Shown: positions 28,884 to 37,640, counted from the first letter of the stretch. The stretch: 64,000 nt of DNA from Hyphomicrobiales bacterium (GCA_016710435.1 JADJVV010000001.1:2750501-2814500), one strand, 5' to 3'. The notes: generated by a model not told the origin, from the sequence alone. Numbers and translations: made by a program.

Positions 28884-29272
28884 TGGACTCTGCATCGACA
28901 TCAACGGATGTTTCCGCTCCGGCACCTGCGAATGCGCCAAACCCATCGGCCATTCCGCCGGATGAATTGGCGCGCCTGACCGACGACATCGTCACGGCCC
29001 TGAAGACCGTCTACGATCCGGAGATCCCGGTTGATATTTATGAACTGGGATTGATCTACAAGGTCGACATCGATGATGACCGTAACGTCGCCATCGACAT
29101 GACGCTGACAGCGCCAGGTTGCCCGGTCGCGGGTGACATGCCGGGGTGGGTCGAGAATGCGGTTGGCTCCGTCGCCGGCGTGCAGGCCGTCAAGGCGAAG
29201 ATTGTCTTTGATCCGCCGTGGGATCATTCGCGCATGAGCGAAGAAGCCCGCATGGCGCTGAACATGTGGTGA
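28880..29272 (+). CDS. sufT: SUF-associated MIP18/DUF59 protein SufT
   Basis: 130 aa. After a Pro/Ala-rich N-terminus (about 1-28) comes the DUF59 fold: VYDPEIPVDIYELGLIYKV, DMTLTAPGCPVAGDMP with a conserved Cys, and FDPPWDHSRMSEEARMALNMW at the C-terminus. Proteins of this family help maturation or delivery of Fe-S clusters under iron limitation. Starts inside the sufS stop (ATGATGG); the second ATG at 28883 is equally possible. Confidence 0.9.
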   Translation: MMDSASTSTDVSAPAPANAPNPSAIPPDELARLTDDIVTALKTVYDPEIPVDIYELGLIYKVDIDDDRNVAIDMTLTAPGCPVAGDMPGWVENAVGSVAGVQAVKAKIVFDPPWDHSRMSEEARMALNMW

Positions 29273-29280
29273 GGTTGGAT

Positions 29281-29643
29281 ATGGCACAGGCTGCAAGACC
29301 GCAGGTGATGAAACTGACCGATGCCGCTGCAATGCGCATCCGCGATCTCATGGCGAAGGGCGAGGGCGTGGGGCTGCGCATCGGCGTGAAGAACGGCGGC
29401 TGCGCCGGCATGGAATACACCATGGAATGGGCCCGCGATGCGAAGCCCTTCGATGAAGTGGTGGAAGACCGCGGTGCCCGCGTGCTGATCGACAGCAAGG
29501 CACTCATGTTCCTGCTCGGCACCGAAATGGACTACCAGACGGGCGTGCTGAAGTCGGGCTTTGTGTTCAACAATCCCAACCAGACATCAGCTTGTGGCTG
29601 CGGAGAGAGCGTACAGCTTCAGCCGGCCAAGGCCGCCGAGTGA
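29281..29643 (+). CDS. sufA: A-type Fe-S carrier, SufA/IscA family
   Basis: 120 aa from the ATG at 29281, 8 bases after sufT. HesB/IscA fold with the three cluster-binding Cys in NGGCAGMEY and SACGCGES. A-type carriers take clusters from the scaffold to target enzymes. Last gene of the suf operon; the convergent PilZ gene ends 6 bases beyond and no terminator hairpin is visible between them. Confidence 0.94.
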   Translation: MAQAARPQVMKLTDAAAMRIRDLMAKGEGVGLRIGVKNGGCAGMEYTMEWARDAKPFDEVVEDRGARVLIDSKALMFLLGTEMDYQTGVLKSGFVFNNPNQTSACGCGESVQLQPAKAAE

Positions 29644-29649
29644 GCGCCC

Positions 29650-29991
29650 TCAGCTCATTCCCGTCGAGAACTTGCGGACGGGCGCTTTTTCGGGTGGCCC
29701 GCGGAAAGCCACGCCAACCACGTCGTTGAGCTTCCAGGCGATCTGCACCGGGCGGATTGTATTGTCCGAAATCATCAGCAGGCGGAATTTGTGTGGCAGG
29801 GTGTGGACCCCGCCCACCTGGATCTTGGCACCCGTTTCCGAAAGGTCCCGGATGGTGCAGTCGATGGCACGCCAGTCGTCGAATACGATTTTCGCCGACT
29901 TGAGCACACGCATCCGCCGTGCCACCCGCTGCTCATCATGGCTTGATGCGGGTGGAGGGACAGCCGGAATGCTGGTGTGCGCCTCAGTCAT
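29650..29991 (-). CDS. PilZ-domain protein
   Basis: 113 aa, a single PilZ domain (about 22-105). It holds the c-di-GMP signature in two parts, an arginine-rich RVARRMR start and DLSETGAKIQV (D/NxSxxG), followed by beta strands with RLLMISDN and GVAFRGPP. It can plausibly bind c-di-GMP; the effector target is unknown. A perfect inverted repeat lies 10 bases upstream of the start codon. Confidence 0.85.
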   Translation of the reverse strand: MTEAHTSIPAVPPPASSHDEQRVARRMRVLKSAKIVFDDWRAIDCTIRDLSETGAKIQVGGVHTLPHKFRLLMISDNTIRPVQIAWKLNDVVGVAFRGPPEKAPVRKFSTGMS

Positions 29992-30000
29992 GACGCGTAA

Positions 30001-30022
30001 CCTTAACGCTCAATCGTTAAGG
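30001..30022. repeat. perfect inverted repeat upstream of the PilZ gene
   Basis: CCTTAACG (30001-30008) and CGTTAAGG (30015-30022) with a 6-base centre. It lies 10-31 bases before the PilZ start, so it could be a regulator site or a 5' UTR hairpin. The TTAA half-sites resemble CtrA boxes, but the spacing (10) is not the usual 6-7. Confidence 0.6.
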
Positions 30023-30038
30023 TCTGCGGAATCAATCC

Positions 30039-30057
30039 GTCCGGCGTTTTGCCGGAC
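30039..30057 (-). terminator. hairpin downstream of the DEAD-box helicase gene
   Basis: Seven-bp stem GTCCGGC / GCCGGAC with a GTTTT loop, starting 10 bases beyond the helicase stop. The tract after it on the minus strand (GGATTGATT) is only partly U-rich, so termination may be weak. Confidence 0.5.
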
Positions 30058-30066
30058 AGATTAAGG

Positions 30067-31554
30067 TCAGGCGCGTGTCGTCCGGGTCAGGAATGCCGGC
30101 ATGTTGCCTTGATCAAAACCCCGGAAATCCGGGCCATCATCGCCCTTTTCACGGCGATTTTCGCGGCGCTGCTGCGGCTGCTCAGCCTGCTGCGGACGGG
30201 GATGCTGGGTTGAACGGGGCTCTTGGCGTGCGCGCGCAGGACGTTCCGCCTTTACGGGCTGTTCATCCTGTTTTGCATTTGTGCTCTCGGCAGCGACTTC
30301 CGCCGGTGCTTCGCTGCGGCGCGGACGGCGCTCGCTACGGTCATGGCCTTCGCCACGCCGGCCACGCGAACCGCGCCCGCGCGAGCGGTTTTCCTCGGGC
30401 GCTGCATCGCTGTCGCTGCTTCCGGCGGACACGCCGATATCGAACCACTCGATGGTCTTCTTGATCAGGTCTTCGATGGCCTTGAAGTGCTTGGTGTCAT
30501 GGCTGGTGACCAGCATGTAGGCGTGGCCTTCGCGGCCAGCCCGGCCGGTACGGCCGATGCGGTGCACGTAGTCTTCCGAGTGGATGGGCACATCGAAGTT
30601 GAACACGTGGCTCACTTCGGGAATGTCGAGGCCGCGCGCCGCCACGTCGGAGGCAATGAGGAATGTGACTTCCTGGGCGCGGAAAGCGGCAAGCGTGCGC
30701 AGGCGCGACGTCTGGTCCATGTCGCCATGAAGCGCCGACGCGTTGAAGCCATGCCGCCGCAGCGACTTCTCCAGCAACGCCACGGTGGTCTTGCGGTTGG
30801 CGAAGACGATGGCGTTCTTGATGTCGCCCTGCGAGCGGATGAGCGTGCGCAGTGCATCGCGCTTGTCCTTCGGATCGGACGGGCACTTCACCGCAAACTG
30901 CGAAATGGTGGAGGCGGTGGACGACACGGCGGCCGTTTCCACTTGCACCGGGTTGTGCAGGAACTGCGCGGTCAAACGTTGGATTTCCGGCGGCATGGTG
31001 GCCGAGAAGAACAGCGTCTGGCGGGTGAAGGGCAGGAGCTTGCAGATGCGCTCGATGTCCGGAATGAAGCCCATGTCGAGCATGCGGTCAGCTTCGTCGA
31101 TCACCAGCAGTTCGACGCCCGTGAGCAGCAGCTTGCCGCGCTCGAAATGGTCGAGCAAACGGCCAGGGGTGGCAATCACCACGTCGGCACCGCGGTCGAT
31201 CTTGGCAGCCTGCGGTTCGAAGGCCACGCCGCCAATCAAGGTGGCGACCGAAAGGCTGTGCATCCGTCCCAGCGACTCGAAGGCTTCCTGAACCTGCATC
31301 GCCAATTCGCGCGTGGGCTCAAGGATGAGCGTGCGTGGCATGCGGGCGCGGGCGCGGCCCTTTTCGAGGAGTGTCAGCATGGGCAGCACGAAGGCCGCCG
31401 TCTTGCCGGAGCCCGTCTGGGCGAGGCCCAACACGTCGCGGCGGGCAAGGGCGTGGGGAATGGCTTCCGCCTGAATGGCGGTCGGCGTCGTATAACCGGC
31501 CGCCGCAACGGCTTCGATCACTTTAGGGCTCAGTCCGAGCGTGGAAAAACTCAT
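30067..31554 (-). CDS. rhlE: DEAD-box RNA helicase, RhlE-like
   Basis: ATP-dependent RNA unwinding, often in ribosome assembly, cold growth or the degradosome. 495 aa from the ATG at 31554 (MSFSTLGLSPKVI). Motifs in order: Q motif (TTPTAIQAEAIP), AQTGSGKT, PTRELA, DEAD in VIDEADRML, SAT, and HRIGRTGR. The C-terminus (about 385-495) is low complexity, rich in Arg, Glu, Gln and Pro, as in RhlE proteins that bind RNA or RNase E. The frame runs open to 32160 but has no helicase similarity there. Confidence 0.93.
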   Translation of the reverse strand: MSFSTLGLSPKVIEAVAAAGYTTPTAIQAEAIPHALARRDVLGLAQTGSGKTAAFVLPMLTLLEKGRARARMPRTLILEPTRELAMQVQEAFESLGRMHSLSVATLIGGVAFEPQAAKIDRGADVVIATPGRLLDHFERGKLLLTGVELLVIDEADRMLDMGFIPDIERICKLLPFTRQTLFFSATMPPEIQRLTAQFLHNPVQVETAAVSSTASTISQFAVKCPSDPKDKRDALRTLIRSQGDIKNAIVFANRKTTVALLEKSLRRHGFNASALHGDMDQTSRLRTLAAFRAQEVTFLIASDVAARGLDIPEVSHVFNFDVPIHSEDYVHRIGRTGRAGREGHAYMLVTSHDTKHFKAIEDLIKKTIEWFDIGVSAGSSDSDAAPEENRSRGRGSRGRRGEGHDRSERRPRRSEAPAEVAAESTNAKQDEQPVKAERPARARQEPRSTQHPRPQQAEQPQQRRENRREKGDDGPDFRGFDQGNMPAFLTRTTRA

Positions 31555-32029
31555 GTTCTGTGAAAATACCTGGGCGAGGGAAAGAATAAAACAGGGCGGG
31601 GCGGCTCGCCGGACCAAAGCGCCTGACTTTGGGCCGCAAATAGGGATTTCGCGCGCAAAAGTCAAACAGCCTGCTGTCACACCCCCTCGGTGGCCGCCTT
31701 GGGCCGAGGCCCGGGGCGGCCTCGCGCGGCGATAGGTCTGGAGAATTGCCATGAAAGTTGATTTGCCATCCCGGCGGAGAAGGCTATTTTCAAACCATAG
31801 CGAGAGAGGTCTCAGAAAATGACACCCCCTGAACACGTCAGTGAACGCTAGAATCAGAACAACACAGCGCCATGCCGCAATTGCGGTGTCGCGCAGTTTG
31901 GATTTCATTCGATCATCCCAATGTGACCAGACGGTCATCCAGAAGCCCCGCGCGGCACGCCACCCCGGGGCTTCATCATGTTTGGCATTCACAACTTGAT
32001 TTCGGGACCTTGACGCGCAACCTAGCGCA
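31555..32029. other. 475-base intergenic region with several inverted repeats
   Basis: No supported gene. Readable elements: a possible promoter TTGCCA (31763-31768) and TATTTT (16-base spacer) on the plus strand; a CCGCAATTGCGG palindrome at about 31874-31885; a small GACC-AGAC-GGTC hairpin near 31925; and a 9-bp repeat GAAGCCCCG / CGGGGCTTC with a ~15-base loop at about 31941-31973. These could make up a small RNA of about 180 bases or a structured leader. A 10-codon ORF at 31819-31851 starts after GAGAGG. On the minus strand the region must also hold the helicase promoter. Confidence 0.35.
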
Positions 32030-33202
32030 ATGACGCGCGTTCTACTGTGTTGGGAACTTGGCAGCGGGCAGGGCCACATTCGCCGCCTCAGCCTGCTGGC
32101 CCGTGAATTCCGGGCCCGGGGACTCGATGTCCAGGCGGCCATCTCCGAAGACCTTCCCATCCCGGAAGAGATTGAGAAATCGCTGCCGATCCACCGTGTC
32201 GCCCAATGGCCGCGCGTTGCCTCTCACCGCACAAAGGTAATCGCAGCCGCAAGTTTTGGCGACATTCTGGCTGAGTTGGTGTTCACGGATGCAGATGGGA
32301 TCGCCTCTCACATCAACGCGTGGGATGTTGTGTTGAAAGCCGTCAAACCCTCCGTCGTGGTGGCTGACTATGCACCGGGTGCCTTGCTGGCAGCGCGCGG
32401 ACGCGTGGCAAGCGTCAACATCGGCGACAGCTATTATGTTCCACCCGCCGACCTGCCTGAATTTCCCGCCTTCTTCCGGAAAGCCGCCGAGCACGACGAG
32501 CGCGCCGTGCAGGCAAAGGTCAATGCAGTCTTGCACCAGAGAGAATTGCCGGCCCTGAAATACTTGCCGCAAGTCCAGTCTGCCGATCTTACCTTTGTCA
32601 CGAATTTTCCCGCGCTGGACGTCTATGCGAGCTGCCGGAAAATTCCGGCCATTGGCCCCCTTGGCCCCATGCCTGAAATCGCAGAGGCGCAAGGGGAAAC
32701 ACTCTTCGGCTATTTCCCGCCCTGCACGGAAGACAACCCGAGGATCATCAACGGACTTCTGGCCAGTGGCCTCAAGGGCAGGATTGTCATTTCGAAGATG
32801 CGGCACATGCCGGCGGGAGCGCTGCTGGGATCTCCCGTCGCGTTCTCCCGCGTGCCCGTGAATCTGGTCGAAACCCTGCCGCGCGCGCGCGTCATGGTGA
32901 GTCACGGCGGCGCGCAAACGCTTGCCGCAGCCGTCGCCGCGGGCATTCCCCAGGTCATCATTGCCGCTGACGATGAGAAGCGCTTGTTGGGCGCGCGTAT
33001 TGCAGAGGCAGGCGCAGGGATTGTTCTCTACGCGCGGCAACTCCAATCCGCCGATGTTGCAAGCGCGTTGCGAAACGTGGCGGAGCAGCCACGCTATCGC
33101 AAAGCCGCTCTCGAACTGGCGAGGCAGTGTCAGGACATCCTGCGGAGCAGACCGCTGGATCAGATCACAGAAGCTGTTTGCGCGCTGTCGAGGACGGCCT
33201 GA
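32030..33202 (+). CDS. glycosyltransferase-like protein, GT-B/UGT fold
   Basis: 390 aa. The N-terminus WELGSGQGHIRRLSLLAREF is the GHxxR loop of MurG/UGT-type GT-B enzymes, and the C-terminal VSHGGAQTLAAAVAAGIPQV matches the HGGxxT nucleotide-sugar site. No membrane helices or signal peptide. Probably moves a sugar from an NDP-sugar, but acceptor and donor cannot be predicted. It has no glycan-synthesis neighbours; it ends one base before the convergent outer-membrane protein gene. Codon use looks slightly less GC-rich than its neighbours, a weak hint of separate history. Confidence 0.75.
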   Translation: MTRVLLCWELGSGQGHIRRLSLLAREFRARGLDVQAAISEDLPIPEEIEKSLPIHRVAQWPRVASHRTKVIAAASFGDILAELVFTDADGIASHINAWDVVLKAVKPSVVVADYAPGALLAARGRVASVNIGDSYYVPPADLPEFPAFFRKAAEHDERAVQAKVNAVLHQRELPALKYLPQVQSADLTFVTNFPALDVYASCRKIPAIGPLGPMPEIAEAQGETLFGYFPPCTEDNPRIINGLLASGLKGRIVISKMRHMPAGALLGSPVAFSRVPVNLVETLPRARVMVSHGGAQTLAAAVAAGIPQVIIAADDEKRLLGARIAEAGAGIVLYARQLQSADVASALRNVAEQPRYRKAALELARQCQDILRSRPLDQITEAVCALSRTA

Positions 33203-33817
33203 TCAGAACGTGTGGCTGACGGCGACCCTGAACGTATCGAAGCGGGTGTCCATACTGATGGCCGGCGCAACCGAGAAGGGCTCCGACTTGCCCAACTCTG
33301 TGTGCAGATACTCGCCCCGCACATGCCACTCGTCGCTCACGGCATATTCGATGCCGATGCCGCCCTGGAAGCCGACGTCATTGTCATCAACCACATTGGG
33401 TGACGAGTCATACTTCACGTGCATCGGCACCATGGCGATACCCGCCGTGCCGTAGAGCAGCACATTGTCGAGCGCGAGGCCTGCCCGTGCCCGGGCAGCG
33501 AGATTGACCCCACCCATGTCCACTTTCCAGTTGTCGGGCTGTGCCGTGTCATTGAGGCTGCCAAAACCGGCGTCCAGCTCAAGACCAACGACGAGCGTGT
33601 TGAACTGGCGGTCCGCTCCCAGCATGACGCCGCCGGAGAAACCGTCGACATTGAACACATAGCTGTTGCCTGGGGTCCATTTGGAGTCCACAGCCGAGTA
33701 GTCAGCATAGACACCAGCGTAGAATTGGTCCCACATGGCGTCCTGCGCCTGCGAGATTGGGGCAAAGACGAGCAGGGCTGACGTGGCAGCCGTCGCCAGC
33801 AAAGCGAAGCGAGTCAT
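33203..33817 (-). CDS. outer-membrane beta-barrel protein
   Basis: 204 aa with a clean signal peptide (LLATAATSALLVFAPISQAQ). Alternating strands with aromatic ends, e.g. FYAGVYADYSAV, GVMLGADRQF, NLAARARAGLAL, FQGGIGIEYAVSDEWHVRGEYL, and a terminal VAVSHTF (final Phe) mark an eight-stranded Omp25/OmpW-like barrel. Function unknown: such proteins are structural or immune-facing porin-like proteins in rhizobia and Brucella. Confidence 0.88.
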   Translation of the reverse strand: MTRFALLATAATSALLVFAPISQAQDAMWDQFYAGVYADYSAVDSKWTPGNSYVFNVDGFSGGVMLGADRQFNTLVVGLELDAGFGSLNDTAQPDNWKVDMGGVNLAARARAGLALDNVLLYGTAGIAMVPMHVKYDSSPNVVDDNDVGFQGGIGIEYAVSDEWHVRGEYLHTELGKSEPFSVAPAISMDTRFDTFRVAVSHTF

Positions 33818-33979
33818 GGAATCGGATCCTTAGAGCCCCACCCACGTGTACCGTGAAAGATCGGTTGTTGCAACCTGTGAATGCGGGGGTTGGCCGGCTT
33901 CCCGTTTGCTTAATGACGTGGGGTGAAAATCATCGCAGCGCGCTTTTCAAATCGCCACGGCCCCGGCTATTGTCTCGCC

Positions 33980-34540
33980 ATGACCGCCATTGTCGCCCTG
34001 CCAGTCCTGGAAACGCCAACGCTCCTGTTGCGCGAAATCCGGACGCGTGACGTGGCCCAACTGGCCGCTTTCATGACGCAGCCGCGCTACCAGCGCCACA
34101 TTGCCCACCGCCTCCGGGATGACGCTGCCGTGGCCGATTTCGTGCGCCGCCAGGTGGCCGTGCAGGGAGATCGCCGCCGTCAGATCTTCCACCTCGCCGC
34201 CGAGGAGAAACTGAGCGGCGATGTCGTGGGCGAAGGTTTCATCATCACCCACGGCGGTGGCGATTACGAAGTGGGCTGGGGCGTACACCCCGCCATGTGG
34301 TCCATGGGGCTGGGAACGGAAATCGGCCGCGCGCTGCTTGCCATCGCCTTCGAGCACCTCAAGGCCAAGTCCGTCTGGTGCAAGATCATGGTGCCGAATG
34401 GAGCATCGCTCACGGTTGCGCGCCGCATCGGCATGGGTGAGCAGGGCACGCAGGCCGATTATCCGGTGGGGCAGGGCCGTTTCGAACGTGTCGCCATCTA
34501 TCGCATCGGCAACGATACCTATTTCGACCTGCCTTATTGA
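33980..34540 (+). CDS. GNAT-family N-acetyltransferase
   Basis: 186 aa from the ATG at 33980. Begins LETPTLLLREIRTRDVAQLAAFM, the RimJ/RimL-type N-terminus, and contains the beta-bulge DYEVGWGVHPAMWSMGLGTEIGRALL with an acetyl-CoA loop (GLGTEIG, standing for the usual Q/RxxGxG/A). Likely acetylates an amine on a protein or small molecule; the substrate is not evident. Divergent from the outer-membrane protein gene. Confidence 0.85.
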   Translation: MTAIVALPVLETPTLLLREIRTRDVAQLAAFMTQPRYQRHIAHRLRDDAAVADFVRRQVAVQGDRRRQIFHLAAEEKLSGDVVGEGFIITHGGGDYEVGWGVHPAMWSMGLGTEIGRALLAIAFEHLKAKSVWCKIMVPNGASLTVARRIGMGEQGTQADYPVGQGRFERVAIYRIGNDTYFDLPY

Positions 34541-34614
34541 TTCCCGCTGAACGCCTAGGGAACGCCGCATTCCCGGTTGAAGAGACGGGCATGTCGAAAC
34601 GTTCGGAGACAGTC

Positions 34615-35223
34615 ATGGCCATGCGTTTGGCGTTTGCTGCTCTGGGGTTGTCACTCGTGGCAAGCGGCGCAGCCTGGGCCACCCCCAAGGATTATTGTGA
34701 AGCCTATGCCCGCGATTTTGCCGATCGCGGACCGAAGGACGAGAAACTGTGGAATGTGCACCGCGACAACGCCATGGCGGATTGTCTGTTGCAGTTCCAG
34801 CCTGCCAATGCAGCGCCCGACGAGCAGGCACCGCCGCCGCCTAAAATTGTGAAGAAGGTGGCCAAGGCCCCGGCTCCGCAGAAGGTGAAGCGGAAGGTTG
34901 CACCCGCGCCGGAGCAGGATATGGCCGAACCGCTGCCCGACCCCGCCGTGATTGTGGCCCCCGATATCGAACCGCCGCCATCCTCCAAGGGTGCAAAGCA
35001 GCCAGCACAGGTGGCGCGGTCGAAGACATTGCTCGCCAAGCTGTTCTCGAAAAAGGACCCCGATGTTCCGGACGCCGCACCCGTGGGCAAGGCCGGAAAG
35101 CCGGCGCCCGGCACCTCTGCCTGGCTTGATTATTGCGACCGGAAATACGCCTCGTTCAATCGCGAGACTGGCACCTACAAATCCTACAAGGGCATCGAGC
35201 GCAAATGCCTCGTGACCGACTGA
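34615..35223 (+). CDS. BA14K-like exported protein
   Basis: 202 aa; start at 34615 supported by GGAGA about 7 bases upstream and a signal peptide immediately after (LAFAALGLSLVASGAAWA). The mature protein has an N-terminal part with a Cys pair (DYCEAYARDF ... DCLLQF), a long Pro/Lys/Ala linker (about 65-140), and a C-terminal BA14K-like motif with YCDRKYASFNRETGTYKSY and a final Cys. In Brucella BA14K proteins are immunoreactive and lectin-like; here the role is unknown. An ATG at 34591 is an alternative start. Confidence 0.75.
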   Translation: MAMRLAFAALGLSLVASGAAWATPKDYCEAYARDFADRGPKDEKLWNVHRDNAMADCLLQFQPANAAPDEQAPPPPKIVKKVAKAPAPQKVKRKVAPAPEQDMAEPLPDPAVIVAPDIEPPPSSKGAKQPAQVARSKTLLAKLFSKKDPDVPDAAPVGKAGKPAPGTSAWLDYCDRKYASFNRETGTYKSYKGIERKCLVTD

Positions 35224-35250
35224 GACTGGCTTCCGCACACTGAAACCTCT

Positions 35251-36387
35251 ATGCGGGCTCGCATGGCGGCAGATGGCAGAGACGTGCGCGTGGTCGGTTC
35301 GGGTCCGGCGGGGCTGATGGCGGCGGAGGTTCTCGCCGCTGGTGGTGCGCGGGTCGAGATCATTGACCATCACCGCATGCCGGCCCGCAAATTTCTCCTC
35401 GCGGGCCGTGGGGGCCTCAACCTCACCCATGCCGAACCACTGGAACAATTGTTGCAACGCTACGGAGAAGCCCGGCCGCTGCTGGAGCCTTGCATTCGCG
35501 CCTTTCCGCCGGACGCCCTGCGCCGCTGGTGCGCCGAGCTTGGCATCGAGACGTTCGTCGGTTCATCGGGGCGTGTCTTCCCGGATGGGCTGAAGGCCTC
35601 GCCCATGTTGCGCGCCTGGTTGCGGCGCCTGCAGTCCTTGGGCGTGAAGCGCACCTCACCCTCTGCGTGGGCGGGCTTTGACGATGTCCTCACAGTGCTC
35701 GCCATGGGCGGCGCCAGTTGGCCGGAACTCGGTTCCAATGCCGCATGGGTTTCGAAGTTTCAGGACGCGGGGATTGCCGTCACGCCACTCGTCGCCTCCA
35801 ACAGCAGGCAGAAGATCGCGTGGAGCGATCACATGCTGCGATTTGCCGGCACGCCACTGAAGAACGTCGCTGTCACGGCGGGCGGCCACACGGTGCGGGG
35901 CGAGATCATGCTGATGAAGGACGGGATCGAGGGTGGCGCCATCTACGCGCTGTCGCCCCATCTGCGAATTGCCGGCGCGACGTTGACCATCGACCTGAAG
36001 CCCGACCTCTCGGCGCAGCAGGTGGCAGAACGGCTGGCCCGCCCGCGTGGCAAGGATTCGCGCAGCACATTCCTGCGCAAGGCACTGAACCTTCCACCTG
36101 CCGCCATTGCCCTGATGCGGGAGGCGGGAAGCGACACACCCAAGGCAGTTGCACTCACTACGCACGGTCCCGTCGAACTCCGGCGCGCCATCTCTTCCGC
36201 TGGCGGTGTGGCGCGCGACGAGATCGACGGTCATTTCCGGCTTCTGAAGAAGCCGAACACCTGGGTGGTTGGCGAAATGCTGGATTGGGATGCGCCCACA
36301 GGTGGCTACCTGTTGCAGGCGTGTCTTGCGACCGCGCGCTTTGCGGCGGCGGACTGCCTCAACCATCTCAACCTGTCTGCCAGATGA
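35251..36387 (+). CDS. NAD(P)/FAD-dependent oxidoreductase, HI0933/TIGR03862-like
   Basis: 378 aa flavoprotein. FAD-binding Rossmann motif VVGSGPAGLMAAEVL, then KFLLAGRGGLNLTHAEP, typical of the HI0933/BaiN family, and a C-terminal FAD-contact segment VVGEMLDWDAPTGGYLLQAC. Substrate unknown. The start at 35251 or the ATG at 35263 are both possible. No operon partner of related function. Confidence 0.87.
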   Translation: MRARMAADGRDVRVVGSGPAGLMAAEVLAAGGARVEIIDHHRMPARKFLLAGRGGLNLTHAEPLEQLLQRYGEARPLLEPCIRAFPPDALRRWCAELGIETFVGSSGRVFPDGLKASPMLRAWLRRLQSLGVKRTSPSAWAGFDDVLTVLAMGGASWPELGSNAAWVSKFQDAGIAVTPLVASNSRQKIAWSDHMLRFAGTPLKNVAVTAGGHTVRGEIMLMKDGIEGGAIYALSPHLRIAGATLTIDLKPDLSAQQVAERLARPRGKDSRSTFLRKALNLPPAAIALMREAGSDTPKAVALTTHGPVELRRAISSAGGVARDEIDGHFRLLKKPNTWVVGEMLDWDAPTGGYLLQACLATARFAAADCLNHLNLSAR

Positions 36388-36477
36388 ACGTTGGCTTCGG
36401 CGTGGGTTCAGCCACAGGTCGCTAGAACAGTCTCCATCAACCGGAGCAAGAGGCTCCAAGGGGAAACGGAGAACGCC

Positions 36478-36816
36478 ATGAAGACCATCGTCAAGTCACT
36501 CGCCGCCGCCACGCTCGCCATCAGCGTGATCCTGCCCGGGACTCTCACCACCGAAGCCAGCGCCATGTCGGCCCACAAGTATTGCCAGAAGGTTGCCACC
36601 AAGTACGCCAACAAGAAGACCGACAAGAAGGTCTTCACGCACATGGTCGCTGGTGGCGTGATGGGTGGCCTGTTGGGCAATGCGCTGGGCGGCAAGAAGA
36701 CGACCGTGGGCTTCGCCGCAGGCGGCGCGGCACTCGGCATGATGGACGGCGCCAGCAACTGGGATGCCTACTACGAGAACGCCTACGAATCCTGCATGGA
36801 CGACATGGAAGACTAG
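36478..36816 (+). CDS. small exported glycine-zipper protein
   Basis: 112 aa from ATG 36478 (GGAGA 6 bases upstream). Signal peptide (MKTIVKSLAAATLAISVILP..EASA), a Lys-rich mature start with a Cys, then a glycine-zipper stretch (VAGGVMGGLLGNALGGKK, then FAAGGAALGMM) that can pack in a membrane, and an acidic end with a second Cys. Probably envelope-associated; function unknown. Ends at an intrinsic terminator. Confidence 0.8.
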   Translation: MKTIVKSLAAATLAISVILPGTLTTEASAMSAHKYCQKVATKYANKKTDKKVFTHMVAGGVMGGLLGNALGGKKTTVGFAAGGAALGMMDGASNWDAYYENAYESCMDDMED

Positions 36817-36837
36817 ACATCCACCGCGATTGCACCG

Positions 36838-36870
36838 AAGGCCGGACAATGCGTCCGGCCTTTTGTATTT
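36838..36870 (+). terminator. intrinsic terminator after the glycine-zipper gene
   Basis: Ten-bp perfect stem AAGGCCGGAC / GTCCGGCCTT with a 5-base loop, followed by TTGTATTT. It lies between this gene and the convergent end of cobM; the U-run favours the plus strand. Confidence 0.9.
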
Positions 36871-37640
36871 CAGCCCTTGGCCGTCTTGCGGTTGCGCAGG
36901 ATGTGTTCGTGCTCCGCGTCGTACAGCGCCGAGTCCTTGAAGGTCCGGTGGCCCAGAACGTGGCCCACCAGCACGAGCGCCGTGCGCGTCAACTTCTCCG
37001 CCCGTACCTTCTTCGCGATGTCGCCCAGTGTGCCGTGGATGAACTGCTGGTCCGGCCAGCCCACGCGGAAGGCCACCACCACCGGGCATTCCTCGCCATA
37101 GTGCGGAATGAGCGAACGCTGGATGTGCGGCAGGTTGCGCACGGAGAGGTGGATTGCAAGCGTTGCCTTCGAGGCGCCCAGCTTTTCCAGTTCCTCGCCC
37201 GGCGGCATCGCCGAGGATTGCATGGACGTGCGCGTGAGAATCACCGTCTGCGCCACCTCCGGCAAGGTGAACTCGGTCTTGAGCGCCGCGGCGGCGGCCG
37301 CGAAGGCGGGCACGCCCGGCGTCACGTCGTAGTCGATGCCCAACGCATCGAGCCGCCGCATCTGTTCGGCAATTGCGCCATAAAGCGAGGGGTCACCGGA
37401 ATGAACCCGCGCGACATCTTGGCCCGCTTCATGGGCAGCCTTGATGTGGCCGATGATCTCGTCGAGATGCATGGGCGCGGTGTCCCGCACCACGGCACCG
37501 GCGGGCGCCGCCTTCACGATCTCTTCCGGCACAAGCGAACCCGCATAGAGGCAGACAGGGCAGGATTGGATCAGCTTCAGCCCCCGCACCGTGATGAGAT
37601 CGGGTGCGCCCGGTCCGGCGCCGATGAAATGAACGGTCAT
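36870..37640 (-). CDS. cobM: precorrin-4 C11-methyltransferase
   Basis: SAM-dependent methylation of C11 of the corrin precursor. 256 aa from ATG 37640. Shows the tetrapyrrole methylase signature FIGAGPGAPDLITVRGLKLI, the glycine/substrate loop HSGDPSLYGAIAEQM, and SMQSSAMPPGEEL typical of CobM/CbiF. It overlaps the cobJ stop by 4 bases and is the last gene of the cobalamin operon. Confidence 0.95.
   Translation of the reverse strand: MTVHFIGAGPGAPDLITVRGLKLIQSCPVCLYAGSLVPEEIVKAAPAGAVVRDTAPMHLDEIIGHIKAAHEAGQDVARVHSGDPSLYGAIAEQMRRLDALGIDYDVTPGVPAFAAAAAALKTEFTLPEVAQTVILTRTSMQSSAMPPGEELEKLGASKATLAIHLSVRNLPHIQRSLIPHYGEECPVVVAFRVGWPDQQFIHGTLGDIAKKVRAEKLTRTALVLVGHVLGHRTFKDSALYDAEHEHILRNRKTAKG

Noticed and set aside
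30223..31563. 446-codon open frame on the plus strand opposite the helicase
   Set aside because: Shadow frame, no motif.
31819..31851. 10-codon ORF as a leader peptide gene
   Set aside because: Too short and with no coupled hairpin or downstream start nearby.
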